The notes beneath the pieces were generated by a model, which was not told where the DNA came from, ran no database searches, and was given only the letters and a program-made list of their open reading frames with translations. DNA of 64,000 bases from JAAYPI01 sp036734385 (lineage in GTDB: Bacteria > Bacteroidota > Bacteroidia > Bacteroidales > Paludibacteraceae). Shown in pieces: positions 44,413 through 52,741 of the stretch (within the stretch, counting starts at the first letter, position 1; every line of letters begins with the position of its first letter). A program made the position numbers and the translations under genes. The stretch is from contig DAIMYQ010000004.1 in the NCBI GenBank assembly GCA_036734385.1, forward strand, positions 1 to 64,000, written 5' to 3'.

Positions 44413-45606
44413 TTATATTTTTGAAAAAACTAATGATGTGTTATTCCCTCCGAATCCAAATGAGTTGGAAAGAATATGTTGTAAATTTATATTTTCAATT
44501 ACATCTAACACAGGAGTAAAAGGAATATTTTCCATTTGGTGTTTGAAATTTAGGTTAGCCGGAATGAAATTTTGTTGCATGGCAATGATTGAAATCACGG
44601 CTTCTATACTACCCGAAGCACTTGTGGTATGTCCGGTATATGCCTTTGTCGAACTTACTTTTGGCGGATTATTTCCAAATACTCGCAAAATAGCCTGACT
44701 TTCAGACTCATCGTTATTTGGAGTTCCTGTTCCGTGTGCATTAATGTAGTCGATATCAACAGGTTGTAATTCGCTCATTTTAATGGCAGCATTCATTGCC
44801 AAATAGGCTCCTTGTCCATCCGGAGAAGATGCTGTTTGGTGAAATGCATCGCATGCATTTCCATATCCTGATAATTTACACAATGGTTTTGCTTTTCGTT
44901 CGTTCATTACTTTTTTTGATTCCAAAACCAGAAAAGCAGCTCCTTCACCTAAATTTAAACCCGCACGTGTTTGGTCGAATGGACGACAAGGCTCACTATC
45001 TAAAATTAGTAAGGTTTTGAACCCATTTAAGTGAAACTTGGTAATACATTCACTACCTCCAACAATAGCAATGTCAACAATGCCCGTCTCTATTAAATTT
45101 GCTCCCAAGATAAAAGCGTTTGCTGCTGATGAACAAGCTGTAGAAGGTGTTGACACATAGCTAAACCCGCCGAAGAAATCGGCAATTTTTTCGGTACAAG
45201 CACCACAGTCATGACCTTCAATATATTCGTTGCGAGTGTCATTGGCAAGAAAATCAAAATAATATAGCTCACTTTTTTCCATACCACCAACAGTCGTTCC
45301 GTTTATAAAAGCGAGTTTATATGTTCCGTCAAGAGGTAGTTTTGCCTGAGCAATAGCTTCACGTGTTGCGAGCATAGCCATAAGAGCTGTTCGGTTTACA
45401 TTTTCACACTCTTTTATGCCCAACATTTGCTTCATTTGTGTTTCGGATAAATTTACCTCGGCACAAGGAAGGTCATGAATGGTATTCAGATACTTAATTT
45501 TACCGATTCCTGATTTTTTATGTCGTAATGATGTAGCTGTTTCTTCAATACCGACTCCGATACCGGAAACAATACCCAACCCTGTAATAAATATATCTAG
45601 AGCCAT
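44413..45606 (-). CDS. Beta-ketoacyl-ACP synthase (FabF-like, ApeO-type)
   Basis: 397 residues. The triad is complete: Cys158 (TACSSAA), His291 (NAHGTGT) and His326 (AYTGHT). C-terminal FGFGGNNTSLVF is the usual end. It condenses malonyl-ACP with the growing aryl-primed chain. Its neighbour downstream is a Cys-less KS-like protein, suggesting a heterodimer. It follows the ACP gene by 18 bases. The order of action among the three ketosynthases of the cluster cannot be read from sequence. Confidence 0.92.
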   Translation of the reverse strand: MALDIFITGLGIVSGIGVGIEETATSLRHKKSGIGKIKYLNTIHDLPCAEVNLSETQMKQMLGIKECENVNRTALMAMLATREAIAQAKLPLDGTYKLAFINGTTVGGMEKSELYYFDFLANDTRNEYIEGHDCGACTEKIADFFGGFSYVSTPSTACSSAANAFILGANLIETGIVDIAIVGGSECITKFHLNGFKTLLILDSEPCRPFDQTRAGLNLGEGAAFLVLESKKVMNERKAKPLCKLSGYGNACDAFHQTASSPDGQGAYLAMNAAIKMSELQPVDIDYINAHGTGTPNNDESESQAILRVFGNNPPKVSSTKAYTGHTTSASGSIEAVISIIAMQQNFIPANLNFKHQMENIPFTPVLDVIENINLQHILSNSFGFGGNNTSLVFSKI

Positions 45607-45624
45607 AATTTTTTAAGGCTCAAA

Positions 45625-45882
45625 TTAAATAGTACGATGTTTACTGATGTAGTCAGCCATACAATTGATTGACTTAAATATTTCTTTTCCCTGATTGGCA
45701 TCTTGCAATTTTATTCCATAATTTTTTTCCATTAATACGATTAGTTCAAGTGCATCAATAGAATCTAACCCTAAACCTTCTCCAAATAAAGGGGCATCGT
45801 TATCAATATCATCAGGGGTAATTTCTTCTAAGTTCAATACTTCGATAATTTCGCGTTTTAATTGTGCAATTAGTTGTTCCAT
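45625..45882 (-). CDS. Acyl carrier protein (cluster ACP 2)
   Basis: 85 residues, acidic, with the phosphopantetheine attachment serine in GLGLDSIDALEL (Ser41). Small helical bundle. It carries the growing polyene. Two ACPs occur in the cluster, as in E. coli-type aryl polyene loci (ApeE/ApeF), and may be used for different stages. Gaps: 6 bases to the KS-like gene upstream, 18 to the ketosynthase downstream. Confidence 0.92.
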   Translation of the reverse strand: MEQLIAQLKREIIEVLNLEEITPDDIDNDAPLFGEGLGLDSIDALELIVLMEKNYGIKLQDANQGKEIFKSINCMADYISKHRTI

Positions 45883-45888
45883 AGTTAT

Positions 45889-46500
45889 TTATGATTTATA
45901 TAATTTATGAATTATTTCTTGTGTGAAATTTATTGTTCCTTTTTTCTTTTCTACTAACATTAAAAAAGCTTCACAATGTTGGTCAAAAAGTTCAACCCAG
46001 CCCACGATTGCACTTTCCATGTCTTTTTCGACAAATACTTGATTAACATAGTCACGTACAAATCTATCATTAAATTCTTGACTTACAAAAAAAGTATTTT
46101 CTCCGAATATTTTATGCTTGATGGCAATTTCTCCCATCACAATATTCGGAAGTGTATAAACAAAAACCGATGGACTGGGAAAATATTCTTTGCCGATTGT
46201 TTTCTGAAAGGCAATGTCAGTATCAAGAGAAGAGGAATTGTTAGATAAAAAGATGCCCATAGTTTGTTTTAGACTATCTCCATAAAAGGCGGTGCCTTTT
46301 AAAAGCAAGTCAGCAGCTAAAAATCCTGTTTTAGCCAAATAATCCATTTTGAAAAATTTGGGGTATCCGATTTGTTCATGGCGGTACAATGCTGTTAAAA
46401 ATTCCGTAGCCGAAAGTTCAGAATTAGCAAAAACAACCTCCCCATTTACTGAGAAACAGTTGTTTTTTATACTACAATATTTGCTGATGCACAAATTCAT
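45889..46500 (-). CDS. Truncated ketosynthase-like protein (203 residues), no catalytic cysteine
   Basis: The pattern KTGFLAADLLLKG, then MGIFLSNNSSSLDTDIAF and VYTLPNIVMGEIAI, matches the N-terminal half of ketosynthases. At the nucleophile position the chain reads TFFVSQEFNDRF: no cysteine. The second half of the thiolase fold is absent or replaced by a short helical tail. It is not a recent frameshift, because the frame is clean and fits exactly between its neighbours (0 bases from the upstream ketosynthase, 6 to the ACP). It is probably a non-catalytic partner of that ketosynthase or a gatekeeper for the ACP. Function unknown. Confidence 0.7.
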   Translation of the reverse strand: MNLCISKYCSIKNNCFSVNGEVVFANSELSATEFLTALYRHEQIGYPKFFKMDYLAKTGFLAADLLLKGTAFYGDSLKQTMGIFLSNNSSSLDTDIAFQKTIGKEYFPSPSVFVYTLPNIVMGEIAIKHKIFGENTFFVSQEFNDRFVRDYVNQVFVEKDMESAIVGWVELFDQHCEAFLMLVEKKKGTINFTQEIIHKLYKS

Positions 46501-47643
46501 TTAACTTATTTTTTTAAGCATACATACTGCATTGCAACCACCAAATCCGGAGACCATTTTAATACAACGGGTTATCTCTTTTGTTTTTGTTTCTGTAATT
46601 ATATGTAATGGATGACTAACGCCGCATGTTTCGTATCCTAAACTTTTGATGATTGTGTTTTGCCTTAAAGATTCTGCAGAGATGATTAATTCCAATAATC
46701 CTGCAGCACCAAGTGTGTGTCCAAAATATCCTTTTAAGCTTTGTACCGGAATTTCCGTCATGCCCATTCTCCAAAGGGCTATTGATTCCATTTCGTCGTT
46801 ATAAGGAGTGGCTGTTCCATGAGCATTTACAAATCCTATTTCCTCCGCTTTTCTACCTTTCATTACAGATTGCAACGCTAAAAATAACCCTTCTCCTGTT
46901 CGCGATGGACCTGAAATATGGTTGGCATCATTGGAAATAGCTTCATTTTCAATAGTAATGGTTCCTTTGGGGAGACAGTTTCCTTTATCATTGATTTTCA
47001 ATATTATAGTAGCAGCTCCCTCACCTAGATTTAGACCTACACGGTTTGCGTCAAAGGGTTTACACGCTTTTTGCGATAACGCTTTAAAGGATTGAAATCC
47101 TGATATAATAAATTTCGAAATAATGTCTGCTCCTACCACAATAACAGTATCGTAATTGCCTGATGTCAGCATTCTTTTAGCAACAATTGTCGCAGAAATA
47201 CCTGAAATACATGCATTAGAAACAATAATAGGAGTATTAGGGTTTTTAAAATAGTTCGCAATAACTTGAGCTGAATGCCATAAATAGGCTTGTTCATTGT
47301 TTGTGTCTTGTTCCAAGAAAGCAATATTTCCCTTTGTCGTAGAAAGAATGAAAAGTGTTCTAGAATCAGTTGTGTTTACGAGTGAGTTTTTTATTGCATT
47401 ATGAACCGAAAGAATAGCCAGTTTTTCAAATCGAGAACATTCCAAATTTGATATAAGTGCAAATTGTGCATTCAATTTTTCGGCGTCTATTCGTGAAGCA
47501 TAAAAGCCTTCGGGAACATCTAATGTATTTTCTTTATAATAATGTAAGCCTGACTTTCCGGATACAACGGCACACATATTTTCCTCAGTAGTAAAACCAA
47601 GAGAAGAAATAATATTGTTTGATTGTATATAAACTGTCGACAT
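46501..47643 (-). CDS. Beta-ketoacyl-ACP synthase (second cluster ketosynthase)
   Basis: 380 residues. Triad complete: Cys145 (NACISGIS), His275 (NAHGTATP) and His309 (GYFGHTLG). The C-terminus VSGFGGCNAVCMLKK is normal. It sits directly upstream of the truncated KS-like gene with no spacing and 6 bases after the thioesterase gene, which suggests a working pair. It probably performs a distinct elongation step (for example a different chain length). Confidence 0.9.
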   Translation of the reverse strand: MSTVYIQSNNIISSLGFTTEENMCAVVSGKSGLHYYKENTLDVPEGFYASRIDAEKLNAQFALISNLECSRFEKLAILSVHNAIKNSLVNTTDSRTLFILSTTKGNIAFLEQDTNNEQAYLWHSAQVIANYFKNPNTPIIVSNACISGISATIVAKRMLTSGNYDTVIVVGADIISKFIISGFQSFKALSQKACKPFDANRVGLNLGEGAATIILKINDKGNCLPKGTITIENEAISNDANHISGPSRTGEGLFLALQSVMKGRKAEEIGFVNAHGTATPYNDEMESIALWRMGMTEIPVQSLKGYFGHTLGAAGLLELIISAESLRQNTIIKSLGYETCGVSHPLHIITETKTKEITRCIKMVSGFGGCNAVCMLKKIS

Positions 47644-47649
47644 GGGTAA

Positions 47650-48069
47650 TTATAAAAGTCCGTTATCCTTTTTCCAATTTTCGTAAAATTCGGGATTATT
47701 CCATACCAAGACATAATCTTTGTCTAGAAAAACTTGAATGCTTTTTCCTGTTGCAATTAATGATTTATCTTTTGAATTGAAGATTTTATACTCAAAACAA
47801 AGTTTGGCGGCTTTGGTTTCTTTATAATGAATTTCAACAATAGCTTTGTCGCCATAGACGAGAGGCTTTTTGTAGCTAAAATCCAGATTGACAAGTGGGG
47901 CATAATAGCCCTCTCCAAAAATTTTTAGATAGCCGAGATTGTATTTCTTGCCAAATTCCTCGCGTGCGTCTTCAAAATATTTTGCATAAGAACCATGCCA
48001 TACAATTCCCATGGAATCCACTTCGCTAAAACGTACTTCTATTTCTTTACTTGCAAAAAGATTTTTCAT
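47650..48069 (-). CDS. Hot-dog acyl-CoA/ACP thioesterase (4HBT/YbgC type)
   Basis: 139 residues. The motif FSEVDSMGIVWHGSYAKYFE carries the family's Asp18 and His25 region. Thioesterases of this type (ApeK-like) release stalled or finished acyl chains, and related ones act on 4-hydroxybenzoyl-CoA. It overlaps the dehydratase gene by 4 bases. It may proofread the PKS or supply the free acid to the ligase. Confidence 0.85.
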   Translation of the reverse strand: MKNLFASKEIEVRFSEVDSMGIVWHGSYAKYFEDAREEFGKKYNLGYLKIFGEGYYAPLVNLDFSYKKPLVYGDKAIVEIHYKETKAAKLCFEYKIFNSKDKSLIATGKSIQVFLDKDYVLVWNNPEFYENWKKDNGLL

Positions 48070-48485
48070 TGTAACGATATTTTCATTTCACATTCGGCAA
48101 CTTTTTCTTCGTCAATGGTAACCGCCGCATTAATCAATGTAATATTAAAAACTTCACTTTGTATATTTATCTGAGTGACCATTTTTTCTCCTATTTTTGG
48201 CAAGCGATAAATGCTCAGGTTTTTGATAGATCCTATAAATCCGATTCGTACTTTGCCGGAATTGGCTACCTTGTTGATGTATCCCATTCGGGCGGCACAA
48301 GTTTGTGCTATGTTCTCGATTATTCCCGATTCAATTAGTTGCCCGTCTTTCGAAAATATATTGTCTGCCAACACTTTAAAATCTGTTTTTGTCATTGTAT
48401 CGTCACATTCTAATAATCTGTCAATCATTACAAAAGGACGTTGTTGAGGTAAAAGTGTTTGTATGTCTATCTTTGAAATCTCCAT
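48066..48485 (-). CDS. ApeP-like beta-hydroxyacyl-ACP dehydratase
   Basis: 139 residues, hot-dog fold. The N-terminal LLPQQRPFVMIDRLL and ESGIIENIAQTCAARMGY are the ApeP/Bacteroidota 3-hydroxyacyl-ACP dehydratase motifs. In many relatives the first motif reads LLPHRPPM; here the His is Gln, so the catalytic histidine may be elsewhere or activity may be altered. It is the second dehydratase of the cluster. It follows the methyltransferase gene by 6 bases and overlaps the thioesterase gene by 4. Confidence 0.8.
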   Translation of the reverse strand: MEISKIDIQTLLPQQRPFVMIDRLLECDDTMTKTDFKVLADNIFSKDGQLIESGIIENIAQTCAARMGYINKVANSGKVRIGFIGSIKNLSIYRLPKIGEKMVTQINIQSEVFNITLINAAVTIDEEKVAECEMKISLQ

Positions 48486-48491
48486 GCAATA

Positions 48492-49559
48492 TTATTTAGG
48501 CACACACTTCAATACAGTATGACTTACGCCAATTTTATCATAGGTTTGTTCTACTTTTAATCCTGCTTTTTCAATCAGATTGAGCATGTCTTGCGTGTGA
48601 TACATCTGACTACAACCGTTGGCAATACAAGTAAAATATAAACTTGTTGCTACTAAGCTATAGCGTCCGGCATCGGTTCGTTGATTGTCCCAAAATGTTT
48701 CCATGATGTACACCGCACCATTTTTATTAATCGCAGACTTTGCTTTTTTCAATAATTCAATAATATCTTCTTGTGAAAAACAGTCAAGAAACTGACTCAT
48801 CCATACAATATCATATCCTGTTGGGTAAGCCTTTGAGTGGTCAAGTAAATTAATAGGATAGCCATCTATTCTATCCATAAATCCGTGAGCTTCAATATTT
48901 TTGTAGGCATCTGCCAATTGACCGGGTAGGTCAAGAATAGTAACCTTAACATCTTTGTTAAATTCAGCACATTTGATAGAAAATTTGCCGGTGTTACCCC
49001 CTACATCCATAATTCTTTTAGGATTTGACTCGAACAAAATGGGTAAGACAATGGGGAATGATTCGTCAGAATAATAATGGTCAAAGCCAAACCAGCTTTT
49101 GCGTACCTGTTCAGGCAGTTCTGATAGGGCTTCGTATACCGTACTCCAATTTCCAAATACTTTTAAGCCTTCAGGTTTGCCTGTCTTGACAGCTTCTTCC
49201 AGTTTAAAGAACCCAAGGTAATTAACGTCTTGTGTAAAGTCCATATTTACCTTTGTAAGATCGTCGGTTAATACAAACCAACCTGTTTTAGTAATAAAAA
49301 ATTTATGTTCTTTTGCATAAACCATTTCAAGGCTTAATCCTGCCTCTAGGAGAACTTTAACGCCATATACAGAAAGATTTAATTCTTTCGCAACTTCTTC
49401 AATAGTTATCCCTTCTTTATGGTCTTTTAGACATTCTAAAATACCTAAATCTCTCAACGACCGTGCGGCTTGAAACATAATGGGGGCAAATGCAATTTTT
49501 TGAGCATCGAACTGTGCTTGAAAGGCTGATTTTTTATCATCACCAAAATTGTATGGCAT
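48492..49559 (-). CDS. O-methyltransferase, class I with N-terminal winged-helix domain (ApeB-like position)
   Basis: 355 residues. An N-terminal dimerisation/winged-helix domain (GITIEEVAKELNLSVYGVKVLLEAGL) precedes a Rossmann domain with motif I MDVGGNTGKFSIKCAE and a later GYDIVWMSQFLDCFSQED motif. This is the plant-COMT/HIOMT-like arrangement acting on phenolic hydroxyls. In an aryl polyene cluster it could methylate the aryl ring or chain. A 27-base gap to the acyltransferase gene upstream; 6 to the dehydratase. Confidence 0.85.
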   Translation of the reverse strand: MPYNFGDDKKSAFQAQFDAQKIAFAPIMFQAARSLRDLGILECLKDHKEGITIEEVAKELNLSVYGVKVLLEAGLSLEMVYAKEHKFFITKTGWFVLTDDLTKVNMDFTQDVNYLGFFKLEEAVKTGKPEGLKVFGNWSTVYEALSELPEQVRKSWFGFDHYYSDESFPIVLPILFESNPKRIMDVGGNTGKFSIKCAEFNKDVKVTILDLPGQLADAYKNIEAHGFMDRIDGYPINLLDHSKAYPTGYDIVWMSQFLDCFSQEDIIELLKKAKSAINKNGAVYIMETFWDNQRTDAGRYSLVATSLYFTCIANGCSQMYHTQDMLNLIEKAGLKVEQTYDKIGVSHTVLKCVPK

Positions 49560-49586
49560 ATACTTTATAGTTACTAATGATTAATC

Positions 49587-50507
49587 TTATATGGTTGTTT
49601 TTGGAGTATCCGTTTGCCAAAAGTCGTAAAAGTTATACCATTGTAAAGGGTACAATTGTAAAATGCCTTCGAGTTTGGAAGTGTATTCTCGCATAAGCAA
49701 TTCTACTTGTTGTTGTTTAGAATGGGTTTCCAAATTTTCTACTTCTAAGGGACGTACATAGCATTTGTATTTCTTAAATCCGTTTTGCATCACAAACATT
49801 GAAATCATAGGGACTTGTAATTTGACAGCCAATTGGAATGCACTGGTAGGAAAGTTTGCAGGAGCACCGAAAAATGTCATGGATAAATTTTTAGAACCTT
49901 CGTACACTCTGTCTCCTGCCATGCTGACCAAATCAGCGTTTTTTAAGGCATTGTTTATTGCAAAAATGTGTGAGAATGAGTCAATTACGGGAATCATGCA
50001 CACGTTATTTTTTGCTAAAATTCGAGCTCTTTGTTTTTGCATTTCTGCTGATTCTCCACCAAAAACAATTACATATAATTGTTTTATTTTCTGGGTAAGA
50101 AAATATCCCACAATCTCAGCACTCCCAATATGCGAATTTAGAATAATTGCCCCTTTTTCAGCATTGGCAACAATTTTGTCATAATATTCTTGTCCGTCTA
50201 CTTCAACTGTATATTCATTCTTTCTTCCGGCAAAAAGGGCGAATTTATCAATAAGAGTTTTACCAAATAAAAAATGATTTTTGTAAGTGCTTATAATAGC
50301 TTTGCTTTTAGAATATTGTTGTCTTTTTCTAAAATATTGATAAATAGTATTAGTTGCTTTGTAATTAATTGCCAGGTAAAACAATATTACGACACTTACA
50401 ATTGCGTAACTTAACCTAATACTCCCATATTTGAAATAAAGGAAGAGGCATTTCTGACCAAAATTTCCTCCATCGGTTTTTCCTTGCCATTCTTTATTTC
50501 TTGCCAC
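49587..50507 (-). CDS. LpxL/HtrB-like acyltransferase (ApeD-type)
   Basis: 306 residues. An N-terminal membrane helix (LSYAIVSVVILFYLAINY) and the LpxL-family HX4E motif (NSHIGSAE, His126 and Glu131) are present. The family transfers acyl chains from ACP to lipid acceptors at the inner membrane. Aryl polyene loci carry one of these, thought to attach the polyene to a glycerolipid or sugar head group. It overlaps the ACP gene by 1 base, which is consistent with that ACP being its donor. Confidence 0.85.
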   Translation of the reverse strand: MARNKEWQGKTDGGNFGQKCLFLYFKYGSIRLSYAIVSVVILFYLAINYKATNTIYQYFRKRQQYSKSKAIISTYKNHFLFGKTLIDKFALFAGRKNEYTVEVDGQEYYDKIVANAEKGAIILNSHIGSAEIVGYFLTQKIKQLYVIVFGGESAEMQKQRARILAKNNVCMIPVIDSFSHIFAINNALKNADLVSMAGDRVYEGSKNLSMTFFGAPANFPTSAFQLAVKLQVPMISMFVMQNGFKKYKCYVRPLEVENLETHSKQQQVELLMREYTSKLEGILQLYPLQWYNFYDFWQTDTPKTTI

Positions 50508-50758
50508 TATGCGTTTACCTTTTTTTCTATATAATCATAGAAAGCACCAAGCGTGGTTACCCCCGCCATTTCTTCGGCCTTAATTTTAAATCCGAAATTC
50601 TTTTCTACAATTACAACGATGTCGACGAAGTCAAGACTGTCAATGCCTAAGTCTTCTTTTAGTTTTGCGTTACTACAAATGACCGCAGGATCAACTTCAA
50701 TTTCTTCTACTAAAAAACCGTTGGTAATCCGTTCAATTTCTTCTCTTGTCATTGCCAT
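50507..50758 (-). CDS. Acyl carrier protein (cluster ACP 1)
   Basis: 83 residues with phosphopantetheine serine in LGIDSLDFVDI (Ser41). Overlaps the acyltransferase gene by 1 base and lies 23 bases after the ketosynthase gene. Together with the second ACP it forms the carrier pair of the cluster. Confidence 0.92.
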   Translation of the reverse strand: MAMTREEIERITNGFLVEEIEVDPAVICSNAKLKEDLGIDSLDFVDIVVIVEKNFGFKIKAEEMAGVTTLGAFYDYIEKKVNA

Positions 50759-50781
50759 ATTTGTCTGTTATTTTTAATGAT

Positions 50782-52002
50782 TTATTTAATTTTCTTGACG
50801 ATTAGGGCACTATTAGTTCCTCCAAATCCGAATGAATTTGATAGAAAAACATCCATGTTTTTAGCAATCGTTTGAGGAATAATATTCAGTTTTGCAGAGT
50901 TTTCATCTGGCGTTTCAAAATTAATATTTGGTGCAATAAATGAGTTTTGCATCATTAAAGTAGAATAAATAATTTCGCTTGCACCTGCCATCCAGCATTC
51001 ATGTCCAGTCATTGATTTGGTCGAGCTTACAGGTGTTTTATATTCTCCAAATAAAGAATTAATCGCGATAGCTTCATACATATCTCCCAACGGCGTAGAA
51101 GTGGCATGAGCATTAATATAATCAATTTCTTTTGCAGCTAATCCGGCATCTTTCAGTGCTCTCGACATGGCAATATATGACCCCTCGTTGCTTGGTTGTG
51201 AAATATGTCCACCATTAGAAGAAAATCCGTATCCACATACTTCTGCAATTATGTTTGCTCCACGTTTTATTGCGTGATCGTAATCTTCCAATATCAAACT
51301 AGCAGCACCACCACTGGGAACTAAACCATCTCTGTTTGCATCGAATGGGCGAGAAGCTTTTGTGGGGTCATCGGTTTTAATGGAAAACGCACTCAAAGCA
51401 TCAAAACTGCCCATGGATAGGTAGTTCGTTTCCTGAGCTCCTCCACATAAAATCATATCCTGCAAGCCGTTTTTTATAAAGAAGTAACCCAAACCTATTG
51501 AATGTGAACCACTTGCACAAGCAGCACTAATGGTCATATTTATCCCCTTTAGCTTGAATATAACCGATAAATTCATGGTTACAGTGGAATTCATAGATTG
51601 AAAAATAGCTCCTGACCCCATCAATGTAGTGTCTTTTTTCTCAAGAACGATAGAGTGTGCTTCAATTACCGCTTTTGCTGAAGAATCGTTACCATAAAAA
51701 ATCCCCACTTCATTATTCTCTAAATAATCCATGTCGATTTTGGCTTGTTCCATAGCTTCTCTTGTCGCGATATAGGCGTATTCTCCTTCTTCTGCCAATC
51801 CTATACGCATACGCCTGTCTAGTAATCCTTTTAAATTTGGGCGTTCTACTATTCCTGTAAGCGGAGAACGGTAGCCATATTCTGTTCGTATGGAATCAAT
51901 ACCAATACCGGATTTTCCCTTATATAACGAATCTTTAACTTCTTCTAAATTTTTACCGATACATGAATAAATTCCCATGCCTGTAATTACAACTCTTCCC
52001 AT
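50782..52002 (-). CDS. Beta-ketoacyl-ACP synthase (ApeR-like, first cluster ketosynthase)
   Basis: 406 residues. Complete triad: Cys162 (AACASGS), His299 (NAHATSTP) and His334 (SMTGHECW). C-terminal SFGFGGTNSALIVKK. Its place next to FabG and ACP 1 fits the initiating/elongating ketosynthase of the aryl polyene pathway. The substitution of Ala-Thr-Ser for the usual Gly-Thr-Gly/Ala after NAH is seen also in initiating FabF-like enzymes. Confidence 0.92.
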   Translation of the reverse strand: MGRVVITGMGIYSCIGKNLEEVKDSLYKGKSGIGIDSIRTEYGYRSPLTGIVERPNLKGLLDRRMRIGLAEEGEYAYIATREAMEQAKIDMDYLENNEVGIFYGNDSSAKAVIEAHSIVLEKKDTTLMGSGAIFQSMNSTVTMNLSVIFKLKGINMTISAACASGSHSIGLGYFFIKNGLQDMILCGGAQETNYLSMGSFDALSAFSIKTDDPTKASRPFDANRDGLVPSGGAASLILEDYDHAIKRGANIIAEVCGYGFSSNGGHISQPSNEGSYIAMSRALKDAGLAAKEIDYINAHATSTPLGDMYEAIAINSLFGEYKTPVSSTKSMTGHECWMAGASEIIYSTLMMQNSFIAPNINFETPDENSAKLNIIPQTIAKNMDVFLSNSFGFGGTNSALIVKKIK

Positions 52003-52011
52003 AACATTAAA

Positions 52012-52740
52012 TTAAGTATACAATCCTCCATTAATAGAAATTACTTCACCTGTAATGTATGCTGAATTATCAGATGCTAAAAAGGAAACCAATTTTGCCA
52101 CTTCTTCCGCAGTACCAAAACGATTTACAGGAATCATTTCTTTCAGAGCTTTTTCGTCCAAATCTTGTGTCATGTCAGTAGCAATAAAACCGGGAGCAAC
52201 GGCATTTACAGTAACTCCACGTTTGCCAACTTCTTGAGCTAATGACTTGGTAGCACCAATTAGTCCCGCTTTTGCAGCTGAGTAATTAGTTTGTCCGGGC
52301 AATCCTTTTATTCCTGATAAAGACGTTACGGTAATGATACGACCAAATCGTTTGGTCAACATATCTTTTAATACTCTTCGAGTTACATAGAAAAATCCGT
52401 TCAAATGAGTTTTGAGGAGATCTTCCCATTGGTTATCTTTCATGAAAACCATCACGGCATCGTCTCGATAACCGGCATTATTCACTAAAACAGCCATGTA
52501 ATCTTCAGTATGTTTTTCTTGCCATGTAACCATTGCATTATCAACATCTTCTACATTAGCAACGTCAAATCTCAATATTTCGGCAGTTCCTCCAATTTTT
52601 TCAACTTCCGCTTTTGTTTCCAAAGCAGCATCTTCATTGGATAAATAATTAATAATAACGGGATAGCCCAAACGTGCCATTTCAATACAAATAGCTCGTC
52701 CAATTCCTCTTGAACCTCCCGTAACTAAAGCATATTTCAT
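52012..52740 (-). CDS. 3-ketoacyl-ACP reductase (FabG-like, ApeQ-type)
   Basis: 242 residues, short-chain dehydrogenase. Glycine motif GGSRGIG (8-14), NNAG at 87-90, catalytic Ser140, Tyr153 and Lys157 (YSAAK). It reduces the beta-keto group with NADPH after each condensation. It lies 9 bases before the ApeR-like gene and 1 base after the TAL gene. Probably dedicated to the cluster rather than the housekeeping FabG. Confidence 0.9.
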   Translation of the reverse strand: MKYALVTGGSRGIGRAICIEMARLGYPVIINYLSNEDAALETKAEVEKIGGTAEILRFDVANVEDVDNAMVTWQEKHTEDYMAVLVNNAGYRDDAVMVFMKDNQWEDLLKTHLNGFFYVTRRVLKDMLTKRFGRIITVTSLSGIKGLPGQTNYSAAKAGLIGATKSLAQEVGKRGVTVNAVAPGFIATDMTQDLDEKALKEMIPVNRFGTAEEVAKLVSFLASDNSAYITGEVISINGGLYT

Positions 52741-52741
52741 T

